Below are positions 7,763-16,163 of a stretch of DNA of 36,330 nt, in pieces; position 1 is the first letter of the stretch, and every line of letters begins with the position of its first letter. The notes under the pieces are model-generated. The model did not search any database. It saw only the letters and a program-made list of their open reading frames with translations, and was not told the DNA's origin. This DNA comes from Hallerella porci (GTDB taxonomy: Bacteria > Fibrobacterota > Fibrobacteria > Fibrobacterales > Fibrobacteraceae), in contig NZ_QGHD01000026.1 in the NCBI RefSeq assembly GCF_003148885.1, positions 1 to 36,330 on the forward strand, in the 5' to 3' direction. The position numbers and the translations under genes are program-made.

Positions 7763-8410
7763 ATGCCTATTGCAGCAAACACAAAAGTCGCCATCCATTA
7801 CACTCTTACCGACGACGACGGAAAAGTCATCGATTCTTCCGCAGGCAAAGACCCGCTGAATTACATTCAAGGTCAAGGCATGATCGTGGTCGGTCTTGAA
7901 AAAGCGATGCTCGGCAAAGAAGTCGGCGATAAATTTAATGTCGACGTGATTCCGTCCGAAGGCTACGGCGAATACAACGAAGAATTGGTTCGTCCGATTC
8001 CGAAGTCTGCATTCCAAGCCGAAAAAATTGAACCGGGAATGACTTTTTACGCGAACACTCCCGCAGGTCCGATTCCTTTAACCGTTTCCCGCGTCGAAGA
8101 CGAAAATGTGATTATCGATATGAATCACGAACTCGCCGGAAAAACTCTCCATTTTGCCATCGAAGTCGTGAGCGCAGAACCGCTTTCGGCAGAAGAACTC
8201 AAAGCGATGGAAGAACATGCGCATCATTGCTGCTGCGGTAAGCACGAAGATGGCGAAGGCGAATGCTGCGGGAAGCATGAACACGGCGATGGCGAATGCT
8301 GCGGTAAGCACGAACACGGCGATGGCGAATGCTGTGGAAAGCATGAACACGGCGATGGCGAATGCTGCGGTAAGCACGAAGATGGTGAATGCTGCTGCAA
8401 AGACAAGTAA
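7763..8410 (+). CDS. slyD: SlyD-like FKBP peptidyl-prolyl isomerase
   Basis: A 215-aa peptidyl-prolyl cis-trans isomerase and chaperone. The FKBP fold (1-70 and 125-145, with VIDSSAGKDPLNYIQGQGMIVVGLEKAMLG split by an insert-in-flap domain at about 70-125) is typical of SlyD, which in E. coli also delivers nickel to hydrogenase. The C-terminal tail from 151 is very rich in metal ligands: I count 14 Cys and 11 His, mostly in an 11-residue repeat with core GECCGKHEHGD. E. coli SlyD has a Cys/His tail too, but it is not a clean tandem repeat like this one. The tail is probably a Ni/Zn/Cu buffer. The gene ends in a strong hairpin terminator. Confidence 0.92.
   Translation: MPIAANTKVAIHYTLTDDDGKVIDSSAGKDPLNYIQGQGMIVVGLEKAMLGKEVGDKFNVDVIPSEGYGEYNEELVRPIPKSAFQAEKIEPGMTFYANTPAGPIPLTVSRVEDENVIIDMNHELAGKTLHFAIEVVSAEPLSAEELKAMEEHAHHCCCGKHEDGEGECCGKHEHGDGECCGKHEHGDGECCGKHEHGDGECCGKHEDGECCCKDK
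8256..8398 (+). repeat. 33-bp tandem repeat in slyD tail
   Basis: About four copies of a 33-bp unit (11 codons, core GECCGKHEHGD) encode the metal-binding tail. The copies differ mostly at third codon positions (for example AAGCAC versus AAGCATG contexts), so the protein repeat is kept better than the DNA repeat. The last unit is shortened. Copy number could vary between strains by slippage. Confidence 0.9.
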
Positions 8411-8434
8411 ATTCTCTCGCAGATTTGAAACCGC

Positions 8435-8460
8435 AAACCGCGCCCGTTCGGGCGCGGTTT
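8435..8460 (+). terminator. Intrinsic terminator after slyD
   Basis: A perfect 12-bp stem (AAACCGCGCCCG and its complement) with a 2-nt centre, ending in TTT and followed by CATTTTAT. The A-rich left side allows some function for the converging yfcE-like gene as well. Confidence 0.85.
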
Positions 8461-8503
8461 CATTTTATAGTTTGAAAATTTTGCAGAAAATTTTTGAAAA
8501 AAT

Positions 8504-9058
8504 TTATTCTTTCTTCAATTCAATTTGCGCTAAAACTTTTCCCGTATCCAAATGAAGAACTTGAAATTTTCCCGATTCGTAAAATCCGAATGTCGGCGGA
8601 TTTCCGCCTTTGGGAAGTGAAATGGAACCGGGATTGAGCAAATAAACGCCGTCTTGATTTTGCGTCGCGGTAAAGATGTGCGTGTGCCCCGAGAAATATG
8701 CTTCGGCTTTGTAATGCAAGAAAAATTCCGGCGGAAATAAATGACCGTGCGACATAAACAATCGCATTTCGTTATCGTAAATCATGCTCGAATCCGAAAG
8801 GCACGGAAATTCTAACATCATTTGATCGACTTCGGCATCGCAATTTCCGCGGACTGCAACGATTTTATCTTTGAAAGAATTTAAGAGTTTTGCAACTCCT
8901 GCGGGATCGTGTCCGCCGGGAAGCGGATTCCGCGGACCGTGATACAGCAAATCGCCGAGAAGGAAAATGGATTGGCAATGCAATTTTTCAAAATAATTCA
9001 GCGCTTTTTCTGTCGCTTGCGATGAACCGTGAATGTCCGAGATGACAAGTGCCCGCAT
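8504..9058 (-). CDS. yfcE: YfcE-type metallophosphoesterase
   Basis: A 184-aa calcineurin-like phosphodiesterase; E. coli YfcE has the same length and hydrolyses artificial phosphodiesters, with its natural substrate unknown. All metal-binding motifs are visible: DIHG (8-11), GDLLYHGPRN (35-44), GNCD (about 75-78), SHGH (about 100) and GHTH (about 121). The ATG at 9058 was chosen because AAGGA lies about 7 bases upstream; the ATG at 9064 would be only 2 bases from that site. It follows murA by 8 bases and is the last gene of the RDD-murA-yfcE operon. Confidence 0.9.
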   Translation of the reverse strand: MRALVISDIHGSSQATEKALNYFEKLHCQSIFLLGDLLYHGPRNPLPGGHDPAGVAKLLNSFKDKIVAVRGNCDAEVDQMMLEFPCLSDSSMIYDNEMRLFMSHGHLFPPEFFLHYKAEAYFSGHTHIFTATQNQDGVYLLNPGSISLPKGGNPPTFGFYESGKFQVLHLDTGKVLAQIELKKE

Positions 9059-9066
9059 ATTCATCC

Positions 9067-10335
9067 TTAAGTTTGATCGTTTAACCGCGTCACGCAACCG
9101 CCGAGTTTCGCAATTTTCGCTTCGAAATCTTCGTAGCCGCGATCGAGATGATAAATGCGGCTGACGCGCGTTTCTCCGTCGGCGACAAGTCCTGCGATGA
9201 CCAAAGCCGCAGCAGCTCGCAAATCCGAAGCCATGACCGGAGCGCCTTGCAATTTTTCGACGCCTTTAATCGTTGCGGTATTCGCTTCGAGAGAAATGTT
9301 TGCGCCCAAGCGATTGAGTTCTGCGACATGCTTAAAGCGATCAAGGTAAACGGTATCGCGGATTTTGCTTTCGCCCGGAACCGTTGCAAGGACAGCCATT
9401 AACGGTGCCTGCAAATCCGTCGGGAATCCCGGATACGGAACTGCTTCGACGTGAACCGGTTTTAAATCGCGGCTTCCCGCATCGACTTCTGCCCAATCAT
9501 TTCCCGTGTGAACGATGCAGCCCATTTCTTCAAAAATATCCAAGAGCGCTTTAATATGCTCCGGATTGCAATGCGTCGCTTTGACCTTTCCGCGCGAAAT
9601 AACTGCGCCACAAAGGAATGAGCCCGCTTCAATCCGATCGGGAATCGTTTCGCTAAATCCCGGATGCATTTCGGGGACGCCGTGCACCACAAGAGAACGC
9701 GTGCCTTTGCCTTCGATTTTTGCGCCCATGCTCAAAAGTAAATCGATGAGAGAATCGATTTCCGGTTCAATCGCTGCGTTTTCGAGAACGCTTGTGCCCT
9801 TGGCAAGTGTCGCTGCCATGAGAACATTTACCGTAGCGCCCACCGACGAAATCGGGAAACGGAAATTTCCACCGGGAAGTGGTCCGTCCGAAGTCGCTTC
9901 GACATAACCGTGCGTCACTTCAATTTTTGCGCCAAGCGCTTCTAAACCTTTCAAGTGCAAATCGACAGGCCGCGGACCCCAAGCGCATCCGCCCGGAAGA
10001 GAAACGCGGCAACGTCCAAAGCGAGCGACGAGAGGCCCTAACACATAAAAACTTGCGCGCATTGTGCTCACGAGTTCATACGGAGCTTCTAAATGATTTG
10101 CGCCATGTGTATCGACTTTAAATTCGTGTGCACCGCCATCGATGCGGCATCCGATAATGCGAAGCACATTCGACATCGTTTTCGTATCGCGGAGATATGG
10201 GACATTCGTCAAAGTCGTAACACCGTCTGCGAGCATCGCCGCAGTCATCGTGGCAAGAACTGCATTCTTTGCGCCCGAAATTTCAACTTCACCCGAAAGC
10301 GGTTTTCCTGTGGGAGAAATGGAAAAGTAATCCAT
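9067..10335 (-). CDS. murA: UDP-GlcNAc 1-carboxyvinyltransferase MurA
   Basis: A 422-aa cytoplasmic enzyme that adds enolpyruvate from PEP to UDP-N-acetylglucosamine, the first committed step of peptidoglycan synthesis. The substrate-binding GAKNAVL is at 21-27 (Lys23, Asn24), and the active-site loop has PGGCAWGPRPVDLH with the catalytic Cys117. The Cys is the form inhibited by fosfomycin, so the organism would not be intrinsically resistant through this residue. Length and fold are normal. It is five bases downstream of the RDD gene and has AAAAGG as ribosome site, consistent with one operon. Confidence 0.96.
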   Translation of the reverse strand: MDYFSISPTGKPLSGEVEISGAKNAVLATMTAAMLADGVTTLTNVPYLRDTKTMSNVLRIIGCRIDGGAHEFKVDTHGANHLEAPYELVSTMRASFYVLGPLVARFGRCRVSLPGGCAWGPRPVDLHLKGLEALGAKIEVTHGYVEATSDGPLPGGNFRFPISSVGATVNVLMAATLAKGTSVLENAAIEPEIDSLIDLLLSMGAKIEGKGTRSLVVHGVPEMHPGFSETIPDRIEAGSFLCGAVISRGKVKATHCNPEHIKALLDIFEEMGCIVHTGNDWAEVDAGSRDLKPVHVEAVPYPGFPTDLQAPLMAVLATVPGESKIRDTVYLDRFKHVAELNRLGANISLEANTATIKGVEKLQGAPVMASDLRAAAALVIAGLVADGETRVSRIYHLDRGYEDFEAKIAKLGGCVTRLNDQT

Positions 10336-10340
10336 ACAAA

Positions 10341-11135
10341 TTAACCTTTTGAATTTTGATTGTTTTCCGCTGTATCTTTATGCACCCGAACGACGAAAGT
10401 TTTTGCAAAAAAATCGTGCAGAGTTCGCTTGCGAGGATCGATTATCGCTAAGATGTAGCCGATGCCGTAAAAGATGAGAGTCGCTTGCGTGAGCAAACTC
10501 AGCGCATACCGAATTATCGCACCCGACAATTTGAGAGGTTCACCATTTGCCCGTTCAATTTTCAAACGCAAAAGCATTTTCCCCGGCGTCGCAGAAAACG
10601 CAGCCGTAAAACCGATGAAATAAATCGTCTGAATGATAAACCATAAAATGCAAAGTTCCGACATTCCCGGAAGATTCATAAATTCTTCGGAAACTCCTAC
10701 GACAGTCGGATCTGCGGAATATGTCTCGATAAAAGCATTCGCCGCTTGCATCGTCGCGTTCAAATCGAATAAAGAAAGCCAATCTAAAATGTGCGTTGTG
10801 AGTTCCCAGCAAACGGTGATAATCACCCAATCGATGAGAAGCGCAAGCCCGCGAATCCAAAATCCCGCTGGCGTTTTTTTACGACTTTCTTCAACGCGTT
10901 CTTGGAGAATTGCGTTAATCGTTTCTTGAAGCAAACGATCGTTTTCCGCTTCGGCGAGCGCGGATTTTTCGAGTGCATCTTTCCACGAAATCCAATTTTC
11001 TAAACCTTTGTGCCAAACCAATGTAGTTTCGCAAATTTTATTTTGCTCTTGAAGGGCTTGCAAATCGGCAAAGCTCACCGGTCCTTGCCTGCGGTCGCCT
11101 TCTAGAATGCTTTCATCGATGTAAAACCAATTCAT
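10341..11135 (-). CDS. GYF_2 and RDD domain membrane protein
   Basis: A 264-aa inner-membrane protein. Residues 1-58 (MNWFYIDESILEGDRRQGPVSF ... WISWKDALE) form a GYF_2-like domain, which in bacteria often precedes membrane domains. Residues about 90-255 are an RDD domain with RGLALLIDWVIITVCW and at least three membrane segments, ending in a basic tail. RDD proteins are poorly understood; some are Na+/H+ antiporters. Between the domains lies a charged helical stretch. The gene is first in the operon with murA and yfcE, and diverges from rapA across a 40-bp gap containing a palindrome. Confidence 0.82.
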   Translation of the reverse strand: MNWFYIDESILEGDRRQGPVSFADLQALQEQNKICETTLVWHKGLENWISWKDALEKSALAEAENDRLLQETINAILQERVEESRKKTPAGFWIRGLALLIDWVIITVCWELTTHILDWLSLFDLNATMQAANAFIETYSADPTVVGVSEEFMNLPGMSELCILWFIIQTIYFIGFTAAFSATPGKMLLRLKIERANGEPLKLSGAIIRYALSLLTQATLIFYGIGYILAIIDPRKRTLHDFFAKTFVVRVHKDTAENNQNSKG

Positions 11136-11170
11136 AAGTTAGCCTCAAATCTATAAAAAAGCTAACTTGC
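11136..11170. promoter_or_regulatory. Divergent promoters with AAGTTAGC inverted repeat
   Basis: In the gap between the RDD gene and rapA, AAGTTAGC (11136-11143) and its complement GCTAACTT (11161-11168) form an 8-bp inverted repeat spaced by 17 bases. The minus strand has TAGATTTG (11153-11146), an exact TAnnTTTG match 10 nt before the RDD start. The plus strand has TAACTTGC (11163-11170), ending 5 nt before the rapA ATG. The inverted repeat overlaps the rapA element, so it could be an operator or just paired promoter sequence. Confidence 0.5.
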
Positions 11171-11175
11171 GCACC

Positions 11176-14115
11176 ATGAATACATTTCAAATCGGCCAAC
11201 GTTATCTCAGCGAACAAGAACCTGAACTCGGTGTAGGTCGGGTTCAACAAATCGAATTTAAAAATGTCACGATAGAATTTCCCGCGGTCAAACAAACCCG
11301 CATTTATCGGACAACTTCTGCGCCGATTAAGCGTTACCTTTTAGCCGTCGGCGAAAATGCAAAAAACGAAAAAGGCGTGAGCTTCGCCGTCGAAAATATT
11401 CGCATGGAAAATGGCCTCGCCATTTACTTGGGACGCGGTGGCCGAGAAATGAAAGAATCGGATTTGACGTCGAAAGCTTCTCCGCGCGCATCGGATATTT
11501 TTTCGCAACTGATCCGCGGCAACTGCGCCGAAAACAAAGAATTTGTGCGTCGGGAAACGGCGACAGAACTTTCGTGCGAATGGCAAAATTCTCCAGTCCG
11601 CGGCATGATTGGTCCGCGCGTCAATTTGATTCCGCATCAATATTATCTCTGCAAACGCGCGTGCTCGTCGAGCACGCTTCCGCGCTTAATGCTCGCTGAC
11701 GAAGTCGGTCTCGGCAAAACAATTGAAGCCGGTATGATTTGGCATTCGCTTTACAGCAGCGGACGCATCACGCGAACAATCATTCTCGTTCCCGAATCGT
11801 TAAAGCACCAATGGATGGCAGAAATGTATCGGCGCTTTAATCACGTTTTCACTCTCATCGATGAAGGATTTATCCGCGGACTCATGAGTTCTTATTCCGA
11901 TGTGAGCGAGATGCCGAATCCATTTGAACAAGAAAATAATGTCATCTGCACTTTGGAATTTGTGCGGAACCAGCCCGCAGTTTTACAAGACTTTTTGCGC
12001 ACGTCTTGGGATTTAGCAATCGTCGATGAAGCGCACCATTTAATTTGCGAAGATGATTTTGTGAGTCTCGAATATCGCGCCGTTAACGAACTCGCAAAAA
12101 ATACGAAAGGCCTTTTGCTCCTGACCGGAACGCCGCTTCAACTGCAACCGGAATCGCATTTTAACCGTTTAAAAATGCTCGATCCCGTACGCTTTAACGA
12201 TTACCAAGAATTTTTGAAAAACGAAGAATCGTATCGCAAAATTGTGCGCGATCTTTCGAAGCTCCCCATCGATTCGGATAAGCCGATGACTTGGGACGAT
12301 TTAAATAATGCGCTTCCCAAAAATTCTCCGATTCACGAATGGCTTTCGAAAGAAAATTCCCGCGAAATGACTGCGGGCGAATGGGTGCGCCGCATTGTCG
12401 ATGCTCTCGGCACCGGTTCTGTCGTTTTCCGCAACACGCGAAAAAGCGTCGGCGGATTCCCCGAAAGAAAACTTTTCCCCGTCGAATTAACTCCCGATTT
12501 AGAATACCGCGATTGGGTACAAAAAGCGAGCGATGCCGATCCCGATCATTCTTGCGATATTTTATCCGAAGGCCTTTTGATTACAAAGTACAGCAACACG
12601 TGGAAAAAGGACGAACGCATTCCGTGGCTGCTCGAATTTTTGAAAGAACACAGTCACGATAAAGTGCTTCTCATTTGCGAACATCCCGATGTGGTAAACG
12701 CACTCGCATTCGTTCTCACCGAAGCGGTTGGCGAAAAAGCTTTCGTCACTTTTACCGAAGACATGTCCATTCTCGCCCGCGACCGCGCTGCAGCAAACTT
12801 TGCCGACGAAAAAGGACCGATGCTTATGATTTCTTCGGAAATCGGATCCGAAGGCCGCAACTTTCAATTTAGCCACGACTTAATTCTCTTCGATTTGCCT
12901 TTGGACGCATCTCTTGTCGAACAACGCATCGGACGTTTGGATCGCATTGGACAAACCGAAGCGATTCGCATTCACGTTCCTTATGTGAAAGGAACTGCGC
13001 AAGAAGTCATCTATCGTTGGTATCACGAAGGCATCGGTTCACCGCTGATGAGCGGCGGCGAGCTCTTCCTCAAATACACCGAAGATTTAATGGCAGCGAT
13101 GTCCGAGCCAAAAGAAAAATTTGCGGAATTTATGGAAAAGACAATTCCGCAAGTGCGAAAAGACAGCGAAGTTATGCGCAAAAATATTGAAAAAGGCCGC
13201 GATAAATTATTGGAATATAATTCTCGCGATCCGCAAGTTTCCAAAGAAATCACCGACGAAATTCGTCGCGAAGATGCCGATGAACGTTTGCAATCGTTAA
13301 TGATTGAAACATTAACCAATGCCGGTGTCGAAGTGGAAAAAGGAAACGTCCCGACAAGTCTTGTCTTTAGCGCAGGTCCGCAAGTTGAAGCTGGATCCAT
13401 TCCTGGAATGCCGACGTCGACTCTCCTTTCGCAAACCGAATCGCAAAGCAAGAAAACCGAAGACGAAAAAGCCGCAGCCAATGCGGGCGCTCTCACCGGA
13501 ACCTTCGATAGAACCGTCGCCATGGTGCACGATGAAATCGCATTCCTCAGCATTGAACATCCGTTAGCGCAAGGCGTCTTAGACATGGCAACCGCCGCCG
13601 GGAAAGGCATTACCGCTTGCGTGATTTGGGATGACGCGGGTTCCAAAAATATGATGATGCAATACAACTTCGTCGTAGAGCCGTCAATTCCTGCGGCTTG
13701 GGGACTCGCCGATATCGCAGGTCCCAAGATGATTCGCGTCTTAATTGATTCTCAAGGAAATGATTGTTCGGATCGTTTAAACGATGCAGATCACGGGAAA
13801 ATGCGCAACGCGAATGTTCCGCAAAAAGTTCCTGCGGTCACAGCAACTCTCCGCTATTTTGCAAGCACAGGCCACGCTCTCGCCAAGCGCATCGCCACGC
13901 AAAAAATGGAAGCCTACGCAAATGACTCGGCGAAAAAAGTGGAAGAACGCTCCGAACGCGAATATCAGCGGATGAATCATTTATTCGCTCTCCGCGGACA
14001 ATCGCAAAACAATCCGATTTTGGATACACTCCGCAAAAATATCGCGACCCGCAAAAAGGCAGCGCAAACGCCACAAATCCGTTTGGATTCCATCCGACTT
14101 TTAGTGTGCCGTTAA
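11176..14115 (+). CDS. rapA: RNA polymerase recycling ATPase RapA
   Basis: A 979-aa Swi2/Snf2 ATPase that binds RNA polymerase and promotes its recycling after transcription. It aligns over its whole length with the E. coli protein (968 aa) as I recall it. The N-terminal Tudor-like domains (1-110, QIGQRYLSEQEPELGVGRV) come first. Walker A ADEVGLGKT is at 174-182, DEAHH at 284-288, LTGTPLQ at about 317, and the helicase C domain has SEIGSEGRNFQFS and EQRIGRLDRIGQ. The C-terminus ends RLDSIRLLV. The ATG at 11176 was preferred over the TTG at 11167 because the TTG lies inside the promoter-like element. A middle segment around 750-790 is Ser/Ala/Glu-rich and probably a flexible insert. Confidence 0.95.
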   Translation: MNTFQIGQRYLSEQEPELGVGRVQQIEFKNVTIEFPAVKQTRIYRTTSAPIKRYLLAVGENAKNEKGVSFAVENIRMENGLAIYLGRGGREMKESDLTSKASPRASDIFSQLIRGNCAENKEFVRRETATELSCEWQNSPVRGMIGPRVNLIPHQYYLCKRACSSSTLPRLMLADEVGLGKTIEAGMIWHSLYSSGRITRTIILVPESLKHQWMAEMYRRFNHVFTLIDEGFIRGLMSSYSDVSEMPNPFEQENNVICTLEFVRNQPAVLQDFLRTSWDLAIVDEAHHLICEDDFVSLEYRAVNELAKNTKGLLLLTGTPLQLQPESHFNRLKMLDPVRFNDYQEFLKNEESYRKIVRDLSKLPIDSDKPMTWDDLNNALPKNSPIHEWLSKENSREMTAGEWVRRIVDALGTGSVVFRNTRKSVGGFPERKLFPVELTPDLEYRDWVQKASDADPDHSCDILSEGLLITKYSNTWKKDERIPWLLEFLKEHSHDKVLLICEHPDVVNALAFVLTEAVGEKAFVTFTEDMSILARDRAAANFADEKGPMLMISSEIGSEGRNFQFSHDLILFDLPLDASLVEQRIGRLDRIGQTEAIRIHVPYVKGTAQEVIYRWYHEGIGSPLMSGGELFLKYTEDLMAAMSEPKEKFAEFMEKTIPQVRKDSEVMRKNIEKGRDKLLEYNSRDPQVSKEITDEIRREDADERLQSLMIETLTNAGVEVEKGNVPTSLVFSAGPQVEAGSIPGMPTSTLLSQTESQSKKTEDEKAAANAGALTGTFDRTVAMVHDEIAFLSIEHPLAQGVLDMATAAGKGITACVIWDDAGSKNMMMQYNFVVEPSIPAAWGLADIAGPKMIRVLIDSQGNDCSDRLNDADHGKMRNANVPQKVPAVTATLRYFASTGHALAKRIATQKMEAYANDSAKKVEERSEREYQRMNHLFALRGQSQNNPILDTLRKNIATRKKAAQTPQIRLDSIRLLVCR

Positions 14116-14135
14116 TTTGTATAGGTTAATTTGTA
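14111..14135 (+). repeat. 11-bp direct repeat before proB
   Basis: GTTAATTTGTA occurs at 14111-14121 and again at 14125-14135, spaced 14 bp start to start. The first copy contains the rapA stop codon, and the second ends 9 bases before the proB ATG. The same sequence, extended to GGTTAATTTGTA, also lies just before the murA start on the minus strand. Confidence 0.8.
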
Positions 14136-14144
14136 GGTAACAAA

Positions 14145-15287
14145 ATGAGTGAATTAAGAAAGAACATTCTCGGCGAAGCGAAACGCATCGTCATCAAAAT
14201 CGGCTCTCGCATTTTAGTCGATTCCGAACGCGGCGGCGTCCGCACCAAATTTATTCAGCGTCTCGCCCACTCCGTTTCCAAACTATTAGAAGACGGTAAA
14301 GAAGTTATCATCGTCACAAGTGGCGCAGTCGGAACCGGCATGGCAATTCTCGGCTACGATGAAAAGCCAAAGAACACCGCCGAAAAACAAGCGTGCGCAG
14401 CAGTGGGTCAAATCGATCTCATGTATGTTTACCGCGAAATGTTCCTCGGCAACGGATTTTCGGTCGGGCAAATTTTACTTTCAGCAGACGACTTTCGCAA
14501 TCGCACCCGTTACCGCAATTTGCAAAACACACTCAACACGATGATAGCGAAGCGCATTGTACCGCTCATCAACGAGAATGATTCTCTCGCCTTAAAAGAA
14601 TTAAATGCGATTGGCGATAACGATAAACTTTCTAGCGATGTAGCGCTCTTCTTCGACGCCGATTTGCTCATCATCTTCACCGATGAAGATGGACTTTTCG
14701 ATGACAATCCGAAGAAAAATCCCAACGCTCGATTACTCCGATTTGTTCCCGAAATCACGCCCGAAATTTTAGCGCTCACCGGAAAACCCGGCGAAGCCGG
14801 CTCTGCAGTAAGCACCGGCGGCATGCGATCCAAAATAGAATCCATTCGGGCAGTTGCCCGCAGCGGTTGCAACGCTTTCCTCGCCAACGGCGCAAAAGTC
14901 CTCCCCGACGAAATTATCTACGGCGATGCGATTGGCACCCTTTTCATCGGCAACCATAAAAAACTCGGCAGCCGCAGACGTTGGCTTTCTTTTGTGAGTA
15001 CGCCGAGCGGAAAAGTTATCGTGGACGATGGCTGCGTTTCGGCTCTGCGAAAAAAACATTCAAGCCTTCTCCCCGTCGGTGTAATCGCGGTGCAAAAAAA
15101 TTTCAAAGTCGGCGATTTAATCGAAGTCCTTTCGAGTTCGGGAGAACGCATTGCCCGCGGTATCGCCCAAATTGACAGCGCCAATTTAACACTCGTCCTT
15201 CACAAAAAATCTTCCGAAGTGCAATCCATCTTAGGGAAAGAAATTCCCGAGGAAGTCATTCACAAGAATAATTTAGTCGTCTTTTAA
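14145..15287 (+). CDS. proB: Glutamate 5-kinase
   Basis: A 380-aa enzyme phosphorylating glutamate to glutamyl 5-phosphate, the first and feedback-regulated step of proline synthesis. The amino-acid kinase domain spans about 1-260 (RIVIKIGSRILV at 14-25, VTSGAVGTGMAILGY at about 58-72, INENDS at about 141-146, STGGMRSK at about 224-231). A C-terminal PUA domain (about 280-365) is present as in E. coli ProB. proA is not in the window. AGGTAAC just before the ATG may act as ribosome site. It lies 29 bases after rapA, so co-transcription is possible. Confidence 0.95.
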   Translation: MSELRKNILGEAKRIVIKIGSRILVDSERGGVRTKFIQRLAHSVSKLLEDGKEVIIVTSGAVGTGMAILGYDEKPKNTAEKQACAAVGQIDLMYVYREMFLGNGFSVGQILLSADDFRNRTRYRNLQNTLNTMIAKRIVPLINENDSLALKELNAIGDNDKLSSDVALFFDADLLIIFTDEDGLFDDNPKKNPNARLLRFVPEITPEILALTGKPGEAGSAVSTGGMRSKIESIRAVARSGCNAFLANGAKVLPDEIIYGDAIGTLFIGNHKKLGSRRRWLSFVSTPSGKVIVDDGCVSALRKKHSSLLPVGVIAVQKNFKVGDLIEVLSSSGERIARGIAQIDSANLTLVLHKKSSEVQSILGKEIPEEVIHKNNLVVF

Positions 15288-15291
15288 CGCA

Positions 15292-15320
15292 AAACGCAAA
15301 GGCAAAACTTTGCGTTTTTC
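15292..15320 (+). terminator. Intrinsic terminator after proB
   Basis: Stem AAACGCAAAG (15292-15301) pairs with CTTTGCGTTT (15308-15317) around a 6-nt loop and is followed by TTC. Confidence 0.8.
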
Positions 15321-15335
15321 TTAGAAATTTACAGC

Positions 15336-15364
15336 AAAAAGGCTCGCCGTTGGCGAGCCTTTTT
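15336..15364. terminator. Bidirectional terminator between proB and frdB
   Basis: A 13-bp stem (AAAAAGGCTCGCC and complement) with a 3-nt loop, A-tract on the left and T-tract on the right. It serves the minus-strand frd operon and backs up the proB terminator. Nearly the same stem is found after efp. Confidence 0.9.
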
Positions 15365-15383
15365 TAAGCTTCATCGCTTACGC

Positions 15384-16163
15384 TTATTCCTTTCCGTAAA
15401 CCTTTTCCGCATACGAAACGGTAGCGCCGAGATATTCGCGATTCATCTTAGCGATGTAATCCACGGTGATACCCTTCGGGCAAGCCGCCTGGCATTCGTA
15501 AAGGTTCGTGCAGTTGCCGAAGCCTTCTTTGTCCATCTGAGCGACCATCGCGAGAACGCGCTTCTTCGCTTCAACCTTGCCCTGCGGCAAGTAAGAAAGA
15601 TGGCTGACCTTTGCCGAAACAAAGAGCATTGCAGAAGAGTTCTTACAAGCAGCGACGCAAGCACCGCAGCCAATGCAAGCTGCAGCATCAAATGCGCGGT
15701 CTGCTTTGTCTTTCGGAACTGGAATCGATGCAGCTTCCGGAGCAGCACCCGTATTCACGCTCACAAATCCGCCCGCTTGAATAATGCGGTCGAAAGCGCT
15801 ACGGTTCACAACGCAGTCCTTGATCACCGGGAAAGCCGAAGCACGCCACGGTTCAATCACAATGGTATCGCCATCTTTGAACTTACGCATGTGCAACTGG
15901 CAAGTGGTAATCGCATGGTCAGGACCGTGCGGCATCCCGTTAATCACCAAAGAGCACATACCGCAAATACCTTCGCGGCAGTCGTGGTCAAAAGCAAAGC
16001 CTTCTTTGCCCTGCTTCATTTCACGGTCATTGACGATATCGAGCATTTCCAAGAAAGACATATCCGGAGAAATGCCGTCGATTTTAACAGTTTCGAATTG
16101 ACCTTTGGTCTTAGCGTCCTTCTGACGCCAAATTTTGAGAGTCAAATGCATATTGTCGCTCAT
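15384..16163 (-). CDS. frdB: Fumarate reductase iron-sulfur subunit
   Basis: A 259-aa electron-transfer subunit of quinol:fumarate reductase (or succinate dehydrogenase). All three cluster motifs are intact. The [2Fe-2S] ligands are Cys62, Cys67, Cys70 and Cys88 ([10 protein letters not shown]). The [4Fe-4S] motif [11 protein letters not shown] uses Cys163, 166, 169 and 173. The [3Fe-4S] ligands include Cys218, 224 and 228. The sequence type matches B-type complexes of Bacteroidetes and relatives. The ATG overlaps the frdA stop (TAATG), so translation is coupled. In a Fibrobacter-like fermenter the complex would run as fumarate reductase to make succinate; the direction is inferred from lifestyle, not from sequence. 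Confidence 0.93.
   Translation of the reverse strand: MSDNMHLTLKIWRQKDAKTKGQFETVKIDGISPDMSFLEMLDIVNDREMKQGKEGFAFDHDCREGICGMCSLVINGMPHGPDHAITTCQLHMRKFKDGDTIVIEPWRASAFPVIKDCVVNRSAFDRIIQAGGFVSVNTGAAPEAASIPVPKDKADRAFDAAACIGCGACVAACKNSSAMLFVSAKVSHLSYLPQGKVEAKKRVLAMVAQMDKEGFGNCTNLYECQAACPKGITVDYIAKMNREYLGATVSYAEKVYGKE

Noticed and set aside
8217-8555. Alanine/methionine-rich 112-codon ORF over the slyD tail
   Set aside because: It is a frame-shifted reading of the 33-bp repeat and has no independent start signal.
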